From Ampelocalamus luodianensis (lineage: Eukaryota; Streptophyta; Magnoliopsida; Poales; Poaceae), in contig CM070633.1 of NCBI GenBank assembly GCA_036346255.1, positions 35,246,192 to 35,310,191 of the forward strand: a stretch of 64,000 nucleotides of DNA. The letters run 5' to 3'. Positions 1-10,848 of the stretch are shown piece after piece (the first letter of the stretch is position 1; every line of letters begins with the position of its first letter). The notes beneath the pieces were generated by a model that saw nothing but the letters and a program-made list of their open reading frames with translations, was not told the DNA's origin and did no database searches. The position numbers and the translations under genes are program-made.

Positions 1-253
1 GGCGATCTTTAGTTGCAAGCACTTTTGTTCCTTTCTTTTGTAGTCGTTGTGTTTGTATTCGTGTCATGACTTAGCTTAGCGTATAAGCTTTGTTCGAGAG
101 TCATGTAACACTTAACCCCCTTAATATAGTGTAGCCGCTCTAGGCTTTGTATTGTACTTGTTTCGTTTCTTTGTATTGGTTTTGTTCTTGTTTGTGTGCC
201 TTAGAGGGCTAGCGAACCTCATATACTCCCCTCAGCCCTAAGCTTGGTGTTTC
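1..253 (+). other. Untranslated leader of the gypsy element
   Basis: This T-rich, non-coding stretch lies directly upstream of the gag-like reading frame and downstream of where the 5' LTR and primer-binding site would be. No LTR end or tRNA-complementary site is visible inside the window, so it is read as the remainder of the leader. The assignment rests on position only. Confidence 0.5.
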
Positions 254-1530
254 TTGAGGATGCGCCAAGAAGAGTTGCCGCCTGATCAGTGGAGCCTTCG
301 CGCAGGCGAGGAAGAGGTCGTGGTCGTGGTCGTGGCAAGGCGAGGACAAGATCTGCCTCCTCCACCACCAGCAAACCCAACAATGACTCAAGTCATGTTT
401 CAGCAGACTCAGATTCTTCACGCGTTACTAAGCAATCAACAGACTGGACCAGCCAGTCGCAACCCCAAGCTGGCAGACTTTCTCAGGACCAGACCCCTCA
501 CCTTTGCTGCAGCCAATGAACCTCTGGAAGCTGAAGATTGGCTCAGGGACACTGAGAAGAAACTTCGTCTTGCCCGCTGCTCAAATGAAGACAAGGTGGA
601 TTTCGCCACCCATCACCGAAAAGCGCACGCATTGCAGTGGGAGAATTACCTCGCCGCCCGAGGTGATGAGAATCTAGAAGAAGCAGAGGAAGCACTAGAA
701 GCCGCAGCATCTGCGACCGAAGTTCCACTAGTCCACCGCCATCTGCGGCGATAGAAGAAGTTGTTGAAATACAACAAGCGTAAATTGAACCCGCATGGCA
801 GCCAATTCCATGGGAGGAATTCAAAAGCGCTTTGAGCCAACCGTGCGGTCACCGAACAATGAGATTGAAGAAGAACGAGTTCGAGCTCTCAAGCGGTCGG
901 ATGTCGATAAATGAGTATCTAACTAAGTTCAACCAAGCTTGCTCGCTACGCCCCAATGATGTAGCCGATGAAGAAGAAAATCGACCGCTTTGTTGAAGGA
1001 ATGCGTGAAGACATGAGAGGGCGGCTTATCCTCCACGATTACTCCAAACTTCCAACAATTGGTCAATAAAGCCCTCATTTGTGAAAGCGAGAAGAAGATC
1101 ATGGAGATTAGCGCCAAAGAAAGATGTCATTTCGAGGTCACGGTAGCTTTCCTAAGTCTATATTCCAAGCGTTCATCTTTCGGATCGTCTGCGGCCTCTC
1201 GAAAACTCAAGTTTCCACCCCGTCCCCAAGGAAGTGGATTCGGTGCTCTCCATTGCGGCAAGACAACGGCGCAGATCAACCCAAGGCAAACCTCCATCGC
1301 TTCGCTTGTGGAGAAAAGGACACTTCGCCAATCGTTGTCCTACCCGTCGAATGCTCGGCCAAGGCTCAACACAGAGTAACGCCGGTTCAAGACGTAACAC
1401 CACCCCAAGCAAGAGTCACGGACTTCACAAGCATCAAGGTCTACACCAACACAAAGCCATGGCCGTGTGAACCACGCCACACCGAGGAAGCTCAAGATGC
1501 CTCGGGAGTACTAATGGGAGTGCGTTCCTG
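254..1530 (+). pseudogene. gag: gag polyprotein remnant (capsid and zinc knuckle), frameshifted
   Basis: Gag packages the element RNA. An uninterrupted stretch (254-754) contains the retrotransposon gag signature KLADFLRTRPLTFAAANEPL, followed by an EAEDWLRDTEKKL-like segment. Further gag pieces follow in shifted frames: a segment around 850-1060 resembling the EFRALK...MSxNEYLTKFNQ region, and a nucleocapsid CCHC knuckle (CGEK..GHFANRCP) near 1300-1345 split between two frames. At least three frameshifts are needed to read through. Its neighbours are the leader upstream and protease downstream. The copy is non-functional; identification as gag is secure, exact breakpoints are not. Confidence 0.85.
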
Positions 1531-1538
1531 TTAATTCG

Positions 1539-1874
1539 ATGCACGCACAAGTTTTGTTTGATTACGGAGCTTCGCACTCTTTTATTTCAAGAAAGTTTGT
1601 TGAAAGGCTTAAGTTGCCAACCTATAAGTTAAAGAAACCCGTGGTACATAGTTCACTCGGGGGACCCCTTTATGCTACCTCAGTCAGTCCTAGGGTAGAA
1701 ATTGCTATGGAACATTCCGGATTCCTAGCAAACCTTCTGGTGCTAGAATCTCAAACGTTGGATATCATCCTAGGGATGGATTGGTTGGCCAAATATCAAG
1801 GATTATTAGATTGTGCCAATAGAAAAGTGGTGCTCACCAAGAACCCAGAGACCACAATAAGAGCCCTTGGATAG
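1539..1874 (+). pseudogene. Retropepsin-like aspartic protease segment
   Basis: Retroelement aspartic protease cleaves the Gag-Pol polyprotein. The frame carries the active-site loop as LFDYGASHSFIS, where the usual motif is D-S/T-G-A-S, so the residue after the catalytic Asp is Tyr. The second hallmark, DIILGMDWL, lies near residue 80 of this segment. About 110 residues are open before a stop at 1872-1874; the frame then shifts into the RT linker. The Tyr substitution plus the downstream frameshift suggest an inactive copy. The second gypsy copy at the right end of the window has the normal DSG. Confidence 0.85.
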
Positions 1875-2921
1875 GACAATCCACCACCTTGGAGAGTTGT
1901 CCCTAGAGACAACGCCTGTTGTTCAAGCTTACCCCGATGTCTTCCCAGAAGAATTACCAGGCATGCCACCAGACAGAGATGTCGAGTTTGTCATCAACGT
2001 GAAGCCAGGGACATCCCCAATTGCTAAGAGACCATACCGAATGGCCGCTGACGAGCTTGAAGAATTGAAGACGCAGATTGAAGATTTGCAAGAAAAAGGT
2101 TTCATTAGACCTAGCTCATCCCCGGGTTCGCGGTGCTTTTGTAAAGAAGAAAGACGGCACCGCCAGATTATGTGTGGATTACAGAGCACTCAATGAGGTG
2201 ACCATCAAAACAAGTATCCTTACCACGCATTGATGACACTTGATCGATTTGTGAGGGCATCGCTTTTCTCAAGATAGACTGAGGTCGAGGATACCATCGA
2301 CTTAAGATTAGGAATGAGGATATTCCTAAAACGGCTTTCACCACCTGGTATGGCCTGTATGAGTTTACTGTCATGTCGTTTGGCTTGACCAATGCGCCAG
2401 CCTACTTCATGAACCTCATGAACAAAGTATTCATGGAATACTTAGACAAGTTTGTTGTCGTGTTCATAGACGACATCTTGATCTACTCAAAGACCGATGA
2501 AGGACATGCCGAACACTTGCAATTGGTCTTAGAAAAGCTTAAGGAGAACCAGCTTTATGCCAAGTACAGTAAATGTGAATTTTGGCTTCATGAAATCGTT
2601 TCCTCGCACCGTTGTATCTGTGGAGGAATTGCGATTGACCCATCCAAAGTAGAAGTCGTAATGGAATGGAAGCGACCCACCTCGATGGCGAAGTGCGTAG
2701 TTTTCGGTTTGGCGGATACTACCGGCGCTTCATAGAAGGGTTCTCAAGCTATCCAAGCCAATGACCCACCGCTTAAAAGGAAAAGAAGTATGAATGGATG
2801 AAGCTTGTGAAAGGAGTTTCCAAGAACTGAAGAAGAAGTTAACTTCACTCGGTGTTAATCCGCGGACATACATCAAGACTTCGAAGTCTATTGTGATGCA
2901 TCGCGCCAAGGTCTTGGTTGC
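1867..2921 (+). pseudogene. Reverse transcriptase segment, multiply frameshifted
   Basis: RT copies the element RNA into DNA. The opening segment (1867-2140) has the family's linker VFPEELPGMPPDRDVEF and an IAKRPYRM segment. The frame breaks near 2130 around the SSSPWG motif and again across 2200-2370, where palm-domain pieces (LNEVT, K..YPLPRID) are scrambled. It recovers at 2373 with MSFGLTNAPAYFMNLMN and the catalytic box VVVFIDDILIYSK (FIDD form of YxDD). A further shift near 2600-2700 corrupts the thumb. The downstream RNase H follows in another frame. Clearly a pseudogene; domain identity is unambiguous. Confidence 0.9.
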
Positions 2922-3992
2922 GTGCTCATGCAAGGAGAAAAATTTGTAGCTTATGCTTCAAGACAACTCCGTCCTCACGAAAACAACTATCCAACTCATG
3001 ATTTGGAGTTAGCAGCAGTAGTGCATGCCCTGAAAATCTGGCGGCATTACTTGATTGGGAATCATTGTGATATCTACACAGACCATAAGAGTCTCAAGTA
3101 TATCTTCACTCAATCAGATCTCAACCTTCGACAAAGGAGATGGTTAGAGTTAATAAAGGATTATAACTTGAATGTCCATTATCATCCTGGAAAGGCTAAT
3201 GTGGTTGCTGATGCATTAAGCCGTAAATCCTATTGCAATAATGTCATGATTCAAGAGCATCAGCCTGAGCTCTATAAGGAATTTGAAGTCCTCAACCTTG
3301 AGTTAATAGAGCAAGGCACCCTAGCCACAATAGAAGCGCATCCAACTTTAGAAGAGCAAATCAAGACCGCTCAAGAAGGACATCCTGGAGTCCAGAGATT
3401 CAAGCATCTCATGGCAAAAGGAAAAGCCCCTAAGATGTTAGAAGATCAAAGAAGAAATCCTATAGTATGGAAACGACTCTTTGTTCCCCACCAGAAGGAA
3501 CTCAAGGATTTGATTCTAAAGGAAGCTCACAGCTCAGCTTACACCCTACACCCAGGCAGCACCAAGATGTATCAAGACATGAAGATGTTGTATTGGTGGC
3601 CACGAATGAAAAGAGATATCGCCGAATATGTAGCTTGTTGTGACGTATGTCAACGAATCAAGGCTGAACATCAAAGACCAGCCGGATTGCTACAACCCCT
3701 ACAAATCCCTCAGTGGAAATGGGAAGAAATCGGAATGGATTTTATTACCGGTTTGCCTCGAACCAGGTCTGGATGTGACTCGGTATGGGTTATAGTTGAC
3801 AGATTGACTAAAGTCGCCCACTTTATCCCTGTGAAGACAACCTACAAAGGAGACAAGTTAGCCGAGTTGTACATGGCTCGTATTGTGTGTTTACATGGAG
3901 TACCCAAGAGGATAGTCTCCGATCGAGGATCTCAATTTACCTCGCATTTCTGGGCTAGTTTGCATGATGCCCTTGGAACCCACTGGATTTGA
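2875..3992 (+). pseudogene. RNase H plus N-terminal/core integrase segment
   Basis: This is the longest open stretch of this element (about 356 codons from 2922). RNase H begins at YCDAS (about 2889) and continues through AYASRQLRPHE, a LELAAVVHALKIWRHYL helix and YTDHKSLKY. Integrase follows with the HHCC zinc region (HPGSTKMYQDM, then CDVCQRIKAEH) and two catalytic-core landmarks, GMDFITGLP and IVSDRGSQF, which supply the two Asp of the DDE triad. The frame ends at 3990 just before the conserved PQTDGQTER segment, which resumes in the next frame, so a small indel separates the third catalytic residue. Only in this region is the copy well preserved. Confidence 0.92.
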
Positions 3993-4807
3993 TGCATAAC
4001 ATATCACCTCAAACCGATGGTCAGACGGAAAGAACAAATCAGATTCTAGAAGACATGCTTCGAGCTTGTGCTTTGGAATTTACTGTAGACTGGGAAAAGT
4101 GTCTACCGTATGCCGAGTTTGCATACAATAATAGTTATCAGTCAAGTCTGAAAATGTCCCCGTTTGAAGCGCTCTATGGGAGAAAATGCAGAACCCCTTT
4201 GCATTGGTCAGAATCTGGTGAAGGATATGTCTTCGGACCAGATACTCTCAAGCAAGCTGAAGAGAAAGTTCGACTGATCAGAGATCGTCTTCAAGCTGCT
4301 CAATCAAGACAAAAGAGTTATGCCGACAACCGTCGAAGAGAATTAACCTTTGAAGTTGGAGATGCTGTGTATCTCAAGGTATCGCCACTTCGTGGAACCC
4401 GAAGATTCAAGGTTAAAGGCAAGCTCGCCCCAAGATACATAGGCCCGTTCCCAATCATCGCCAAGCGAGGAGAAGTAGCCTATCAACTGGAGTTGCCCAA
4501 CAATTTGTTAGACATCCACAACGTGTTCCATGTCTCTCAGCTCAAGAAATGTCTCAGAGTACCTGAAGAGCAGACTCTAGTCGAAGCCATCACACTTGAG
4601 AAAGATCTGACTTACCCGGAGCATCCAATCAAGATTCTTGACGTCGTGGAGAAGCAAACCAGACGCCAAATCATCCGCCTTTGCAAAGTTCAATGGAGCA
4701 ATCACTCAGCAAAAGAATCCACCTGGGAGCGCGAAGACCAGCTAAAGTTGGACTTTCCATCCCTGTTCTCAGAGCAGCCTGAATCTCGGGGTCGAGATTC
4801 CGTTTAA
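3989..4807 (+). pseudogene. Integrase C-terminal part with chromodomain
   Basis: The segment resumes integrase at PQTDGQTERTNQ, which includes the catalytic Glu, and continues through ALYGRKCRTPLHW, the GPFY-like module (KGKLAPRYIGPFPI) and DIHNVFHVSQLKKC. It ends with a chromodomain: a VVEKQTRR..I start, then VQWSNHSAKESTWE near residues 225-240. In plant chromoviruses this C-terminal domain directs integration to particular chromatin. The stop at 4807 lies 12 bases before the LTR, the normal compact arrangement with the polypurine tract overlapping the gene end. It is internally intact but cut off from the rest of pol by the frameshift at about 3988. Confidence 0.9.
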
Positions 4808-4819
4808 GGTGGGTAGGTT

Positions 4820-7568
4820 TGTAGCACCCTCCCCTTCTTCCCCCTTCTCTCCCCCCTCCGTCGACTTGCGTTGACCCGTGCCAATCAACACCGTGCGGTA
4901 GCGTCACCTCTCCCACCAACTCGTCCTCGTCGGCCCCATTGCGCGATGGTCATCCTCGCCGCTCGCGATCGCCTGCTCGCCCGCCGCGCCTCCCCACCCA
5001 CTCCACCGCTGCGAGTGCGCGTCTTCGCCGTCACCCGTCGCGCGTCGCCGTCGCCCGTCGCCCGCACTGCTCCTGCTCCGGCCCGGCCCCGGCCCGCTCG
5101 CGTGCCCACGCCCCGTACCCTTGTCCCCCTCCCCGCCGGCTATAAAGCCCCCTCCTCCGCACCCTCTTTGCCCTACCCCCTTTCCTTCTTCCCAAGCGTA
5201 AGAAAACCCAGAGGAAGAAGAAGAGGAGGAGGCTGAGGGACTTACCTCCGGTTCTGCCGCCGCTCGGTGAGCCTCCGTCGTCGTCGTCGCCGCCGCGCCT
5301 CCCCTCCGGCCGCCGCGCGCTCGAGCCTCCTCCATTGCCGCCACCGCTGCCGCCACTCCGCCGCCTCCTCCGGATCCCCGTGCGCCTCGAGCCCTCCCCT
5401 TCGCCGCGCGCGCCGCGCGCCTATCTTCCCCGCCCGCTTTTCTTAGGGCGCTCTCCCGGGCCGCGCCCTGGCGGGCGCGCGCAGTGCGCTTCTGTTTGCC
5501 CGAGTTTTGGGCCGGGCCGAAAGACCACTGTGGGCCGCCGTCAATTTCTAATTTTTGTTGGTTTTTCTTTCCTTTTTCGTTTTTAATTTAAAAGTAATAC
5601 TTCAATATGCATAACTCCCCTATTTCAACTCCAAAAATTGTAAAATAAATTTCTAAAAATTTGTTAAATCAAGATCTTGCTAATGGCATAGGTCTTGTTC
5701 ATTTTGGAGTTCATTTGGGTATCCTTGTGCATTTATTGGTCCTTTTGCCTTTTGTGTCTTTTTTCGGTACTTCACCCGCGTAGAGTTCGGAGACACCGGA
5801 GACCTCCACGTTGATCAAGAACAAGACTACTCGGACCCTCTTCTCTACACTCAAGGCGAGTCAATACTTTGATCATATTGAGCCTACATTTTATTCAAAT
5901 TATATTCTTTTAAAATAGCAAATTGCATGCTTTAATTCCTTAATCAAATGTATGTTAAAGCTTAAGGTAGATAAATACCCATTGTGGAATAATTAATTAA
6001 TATGCCATCCTTGATAAATTGAATCCCTTAATTCCATTGCCACCCTAGTAACTATATGGTAATACTAGCTTTAGGTTGTACTTAAGCGACATGCTAGACT
6101 TGCTTAATCACCGGGCATTAAAATGTCCTAATCATCATCATTTCAAACATAAAATGATTTGGCGATCATTGCGGGTAAATGACCGAGATGGTTGAATTGT
6201 TGTATTTTACATCTCAAAACCCTAAATCGCTAATACCCGTGCTGGCGCGATGGTAAGATGGTTGGTGCGGATGGAGCAAGAGAATGGCGAATGTGGTTGA
6301 GCCGCCCGCATGACCCTAAGGACTTAATCTTGTCACGACCTCCTGTGTATAACAAGTACAACCACAAGTCCGCAACAAAGCTGCGACTTGGCTTAGTACA
6401 TTTATCAAATCTCGAAAGTCACCTCACCTTTGGAGGGACAAAGGGGCAAAAGCTCAGGTATGTCGGGCCGATGGGACACCGAGTCAAGGGTGAAGTTCAC
6501 CGATCACGAGGTGTAGCCACGCTACGATCGGCCGAGGTGGACATCCCGCGCAACGTATGGGCGCAACCCCATATGGGTGAGATGATGGAAGGCGAGATAT
6601 TTAGAAAAGTTATTGTGACAACCTCTCGACTACACGACTACTTAATCGTGTAGAGCAACGAGTTAATTGTCTCTTGTGGGTAAAGTGTACAATCTCGCAG
6701 AGTTATAAAGCTGTTTAAGCAGTGTGCCTATGGTCAAAGGCGGACATGGCAACAACTTGAGTTAGTTCTATTTCAAAAACCTTGTTGGGTGGTATGAAAT
6801 TGTGGCGGGCTCACCTAGCCTCGAGATTGTTTTTCTGGGTCTCCTTACCGGTGTTGTTTAGTGGTGGACGTAACCACAATCAAAATAAGCATGAAGGTGG
6901 AGGGAACCTCTCTGATATAAATATTGCTCAATTATTCTCTTTAACCAATTGCAATTTGTTAAAATGCTAAGTGATGGGAATTTGTAGTTATGATAATTGA
7001 AAACATTGCTTTAGCAAATAAAATAACCCAGTCATCCTTGTTAAGCCTTGCATGTATATTATTGCATTGTGTGTTGGCTCATGAGCACGGAAGTTGTGCT
7101 CATTCTCGCTCTCCCCAAACCCTTCGGACAACGCAGATGAAGGAGACTATGCCTACTACGAGGAACCAGAAGTCCATGGGCATGGAGTTGATGAAGAATA
7201 GTCTAGGTCTCGTCCCAGTCTAGCGGACTCATTGGTACTTATGCACATCCGATATTATCCGAGTCCTTGGTTAATATCGGTTGTACCTGAGTTGCCCTAG
7301 CCGCTTACTGTGGAGAGTTAAGCCCTACCCTTTTGCTTCCGCTTATAGCTACGCTGTCTTTTGTGATGTAATAAATTTGGCCTGCTCGCCCGTGTTGTAA
7401 AACTGACCGACGCGGTCTATGTGAACTCTTTTGTGTTAATTAATGAATGGTATGGTTCACGCCCGTATGAAATGGTTCAGCATTGTATCTGTGAGTGCTA
7501 TCTACTGATCGAGAGAATAGCACAGTGTTTTCACAGAGGATTCTGGATTAGAAAATCCGGATCCGACA
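4820..7568 (+). repeat. 3' LTR (2749 bp) of the left gypsy element
   Basis: It begins TGTAGCACCC right after a purine-rich tract and ends ...GGATCCGACA, giving the TG...CA termini expected of an LTR. Its last ~40 bases match, in reverse complement, the start of the solo LTR at 26577, and an internal segment near 5860-5950 matches 28200-28290 reversed. That homology independently supports the boundaries. It contains a GC-rich block (4870-5540) with a TATA box, then AT-rich sequence. Apparent ORFs inside are by-products of GC-rich composition. Confidence 0.85.
5141..5147 (+). promoter_or_regulatory. LTR TATA box
   Basis: TATAAAG follows a GC-rich stretch and precedes a CT-rich tract, the usual layout of a plant retrotransposon promoter. 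Transcription would start about 30 bases downstream, near 5172, defining the U3/R border. Function is inferred. Confidence 0.5.
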
Positions 7569-7573
7569 AAACA

Positions 7574-7908
7574 AAACATCAAAAGACATGCCATAACATA
7601 ACATATCTCTCCGTACCTACAAACAATAAGTTTGCTCTATTTATAGCATCAGATTCAAATTAGTGCAAGTAACTACAACCATGTTTCAAATTGTGTGCAG
7701 GGAAAATATCAAGCAATAATTTCGAACCACATAAACCATTCGGTCAAGTAGAGAAATTTGCAACTACAGGAGAGATCCAAAATCAAGCCAACCCAACACT
7801 AATTTAAGTGGATTTTACCCAACCAGTGAGACCAATCATGTAGCACACCAACTCAAATACAAACATAGGAGCTAAAATCGGTAAAAGTGGCATGCTCATC
7901 ATGTGCAC
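7574..7908. other. No gene recognised (7574-7908)
   Basis: AT-rich unique-looking sequence between the gypsy LTR and the SINE insertion. I see no convincing ORF, RNA gene or repeat. Confidence 0.4.
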
Positions 7909-7918
7909 AACATTAGGA

Positions 7919-8062
7919 GGAAAAAAAAAAGACTGAGCCTAGCTCAGTTGGCGAGAGGAGCTTCAAGCTCTGCTCGCTGCTCGAAGCACTGGCTCACGCG
8001 AGACGTCTCGCGGTGCTTCTTCTTTAATGTAGCCGGAGGGGAAAATGTCCGGGCCACCAAAA
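7919..8062 (+). mobile_element. tRNA-derived SINE, 144 bp, with 10 bp TSD
   Basis: The segment is flanked by perfect direct repeats AACATTAGGA at 7909-7918 and 8063-8072. Inside is a polymerase III A box (TAGCTCAGTTGG, about 7940-7951) and, some 36 bases on, a B-box-like GCTCGAAGC, as in tRNA-derived SINEs. An A10 run lies at the 5' side rather than the 3' end, which is unusual, and the 3' end is only CACCAAAA. I cannot assign a named family. Confidence 0.7.
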
Positions 8063-8072
8063 AACATTAGGA

Positions 8073-8462
8073 CAAAAAACAAACGTTGCAAAGATATCTG
8101 AAGAGACACCTAAAGTGAATAAATTGCACATGAAGAGGGTAATCAACTCACAGCAACATTCAGCAAACCAGTGGCGTGGTATAGTGTGAAGAAATTTATC
8201 ATTTTTCTCCTTTGTTTTGGAGTTCCTGCTCCTGTATAGTAATTTACCGTGGATTCCAGGACCTGCATTGTTGTAAGTGTGAAATAATGTTATTTTAGAA
8301 ATAAGCAAAGGCCATACTGATGATATCTTCTTCTGGATAATCAATGGCATGCTTTAAATAAATTCAGAGACAACGAAATATATGTGAATTATGATCATAT
8401 ATGAGATATTAATGTAAACATAGGTGAGGACTACTCAAGATCACAGTTATTACTTAAATAAA
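8073..8462. other. No gene recognised (8073-8462)
   Basis: AT-rich sequence without a supported feature between the SINE and the 22 bp direct repeat. The small reverse-strand ORF at 8024-8350 crosses the SINE boundary and lacks recognisable domains. Confidence 0.4.
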
Positions 8463-10178
8463 ACAAGGATTCATCATGAGTATTATGTTGGATATTTCAA
8501 GGGCTTTTTGGGAATTTCCCAATTAGAGAAAAGAAATAGAAGAAAAGGAATATGGGCCCACGTGTCATGGAGGGGGAGGGGAGGAGAGGAATAAGGCTTG
8601 GAAGCCTTATATCCATCCTGGAGATAGCACGTTTGCCCGGGGGCTCCGGCCAGGCAACGGTTCCTCTGGAGACTCGGGCGGCAGGAGCTTGGGGGCACGA
8701 GCGTCGCGCCCGGCTTGTGCGGCGGCCGTTCGGCTGCAGCCGGCTGAACCCCTGGTCTTCCTTCTCTTCGAAGGGGGAGTTCCTTCTTCTTTTCGGAGGG
8801 TGAGCAATATTCAGTGAGTTCTTGAGGAATCCGGCTTCTTCTACTCTTCTCCTTGGCTTTCATTTTGGAAGGGATTTGGAGCGCTTGTACTGCTGCAGTC
8901 CTACTTCGGCAGGAGCAAGCTCTTGATCTCCTTGTGAGCACCATCGGCCGGTTTCCCTTAGCACCTCATTCTCTGTGATTGTTTCACTGTTGGGGAAATC
9001 TGGTGCATGTGGGATTGTTTCCCGTGGTGGTCTGTTCTGAATTGATCTGGAGGAGAAGAGGATTCGGTTCTTTCACCTTTTGATGCTCTGTTGGTGCTTC
9101 GGCCGAAGCATTGTGTGAGTAGTCTTGTGCGGCATTTCTCCCTGTCCCTCGGCTTCATTCTTTGGTGTGATTCCGAAGAAGAAGAGTGGCATTGTATCTC
9201 CGATTGCTTCGCCTTTTGCTCGGTTTGCAGGGCGATAGTTTTTCTGGGTCAGTGTCTTTCGACACGCCTTGCCGGTTGCATCTTGGTGGTTTGGATTACC
9301 ACCGAATTAGTGAGTATCTCTGTTTATCTCTTACTCTTTTACATCAGTACTTGTCTTGTTGGCTGATTGCTAGAGATAATTCGAAGAGATATTATGTGGA
9401 CTTGGATAATTTGCTCTGTGATGAGATTGGTCTAGTTCTGAAATTGTCTTGATAACCTGTTCAGTTTTGAGCTCTAATATGACTGCTTGCTGTTGACATA
9501 TTGTCTCTAGGTGTTCTGTCTTTTGTGATACTTTGTCTGATCACTTGGTTAGATACTCTGTTGGTTCTTCTATCAGCCGAAAGGCTTTTAGTTGAATGTT
9601 GTATTCCTCTGTGAGTTCATTAGTAATCTGCTGACTTAAAAGATTGAAGTATTGAATTCCTTGATTCATTGAAAGTGATCTGTTGACAGAAAGTATAATT
9701 GTTTTCATTTGGACATGAGATTAATATTGTCAGTATAGTAAAGCTTTGTTTAGGGCTCAAAATCTGTTTGCTAGTTATTTAAGCCAATTTGTGAAGAGAA
9801 TAGACCTTAGTGCTGAGATGGTCAAGTGTGTATCTTGTACATCTCGCCATCTGCGAGCTCTCATTAACTTCAAATATCTGTGCACTATGCTGTTTTCTTA
9901 CATATACATATGGTGTATGTTTAGCTTTTCATTCAGTATAAATGACATGAAAGATTTACATTTATATATGTTGATTTGGTCATTTAAATGTTGGTGGATT
10001 GTTGCTTTATTGTTTCATAATTATGCTGGAATTATTTATGATTATTTGTTAAAACCACTTTTTCTACAACATATTAAGCATACCTTTTCAATTGAATGTT
10101 CACGGCAAGGCCCTCCAAGTTGCTAGAAACTCCTGCAGTTTATCCACGCTTAGGGTACAAGGATTTATCATGAGTATT
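8463..10178. repeat. 1.67 kb insert (8485-10156) flanked by 22 bp direct repeats; copy 1 of a dispersed repeat
   Basis: Imperfect 22 bp direct repeats starting ACAAGGATT and ending CATGAGTATT occur at 8463-8484 and 10157-10178 with one mismatch, so 8485-10156 looks like an insertion with a long target duplication. Its interior is homologous along its length to 43618-45270; shared landmarks are TCTCAATTAGAGAAAAG-like, CTCGGCTTC.TTCTTTGGTGTG-like and AAAACCACT..TTCTACAA-like segments. It begins with GC-rich, leader-like sequence and becomes AT-rich, resembling a promoter, 5'UTR and first intron. There is no poly-A tail at either edge and no convincing protein. Family unknown. Confidence 0.6.
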
Positions 10179-10848
10179 GATTTCATCTGCTTTGCTGCTT
10201 CATGGGCTATGTGGACAAACAGTTCAGGCTCCGATTTCTTCAAGCTTCCTTTTCTTGTCATTCCCTGCTATCATGCTACTCTCCAAAACAGGCTCGGGGT
10301 CAGAAACTCCATCGTCTAAATCAACACGCATGCGGAAGCCCGGGATTTCTCCGCACCAATGGCACCCTCTCCGCCCCGCGCGAGCACCTTTCTCGCCACT
10401 ACCGTGGCCTCCACCCTTTGAGCGTCGAAAGCTCGTCCTTGCGCCACGGCGCCACGACGAGCACTGCTTGAAAGGCTGGTGTGTCAATATGCGAGCGCTG
10501 CTGGTGGGAAGGGGGAGCGTTTTGGGGATAAAATGGTGGCCACTGCCGCCGTCGCTGCTGCTGGTGGTGGTAGGCGGCCGGAGCCGTGGGGTTGAGTGGG
10601 TTGGGGGAGTTGGGGTTCATAGCCGCTGCCACGGCTGCCCCGGCGGAAGGGGAGGCGGAGGCGGTGGAGTCCGAGGCGCCCCTTATCCAGACATTGGGTT
10701 TCCCGATGCTCATCCTCTTTCTCGCGGCGGCGGCAGCGGCGTCGTTGTGGCCGTGGTGCGGCAGCCCCCGGTGGTGATGGTCGCGACCGCTCATTGTGGG
10801 TGGCGCAGGCTCGCGGTGGAAGGGTGTCATGCCTGTGCAAAAGGGCAA
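10160..10848 (-). pseudogene. Unrecognised coding-like fragment, frameshifted
   Basis: On the reverse strand a frame beginning MSGRDHHHRGLPHHGH (within 10399-10848) has host-like codon character, an Ala run, KRMSIGKPNVWIRG, and a His/Gln-rich stretch. It breaks near 10400. A second frame follows with RMRVDLDDGVSDPEP and NDKKRKLEEIG, and a third shows KKSEPELFVHIAHEAAKQMK at about 10180-10235. Successive plausible segments in different frames suggest a decayed or captured gene piece. I do not recognise the family. It abuts the 22 bp repeat at 10157 on one side and an inverted repeat at 10825 on the other. Confidence 0.35.

Larger units (their letters stand above)
1..7568 (+). mobile_element. 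Degenerate Ty3/gypsy chromovirus (Tekay/Del type), 5' LTR outside window
   Basis: The domain order gag, protease, reverse transcriptase, RNase H, integrase, chromodomain and 3' LTR defines a Ty3/gypsy chromovirus. The C-terminal chromodomain and LTR of about 2.7 kb point to the Tekay/Del lineage, which includes rice RIRE3; that name is inferred, since no alignment was run. The coding part is broken by several frameshifts and stops, so the copy cannot be autonomous. The purine-rich tract just before 4820 is the polypurine tract. The 3' end is placed at ...CCGACA (7568); the flanking target duplication cannot be checked because the left LTR lies outside the window. Confidence 0.93.

Noticed and set aside
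4871..5586. ORFs rich in Arg/Pro on both strands
   Set aside because: Located in the GC-rich promoter block of the 3' LTR.
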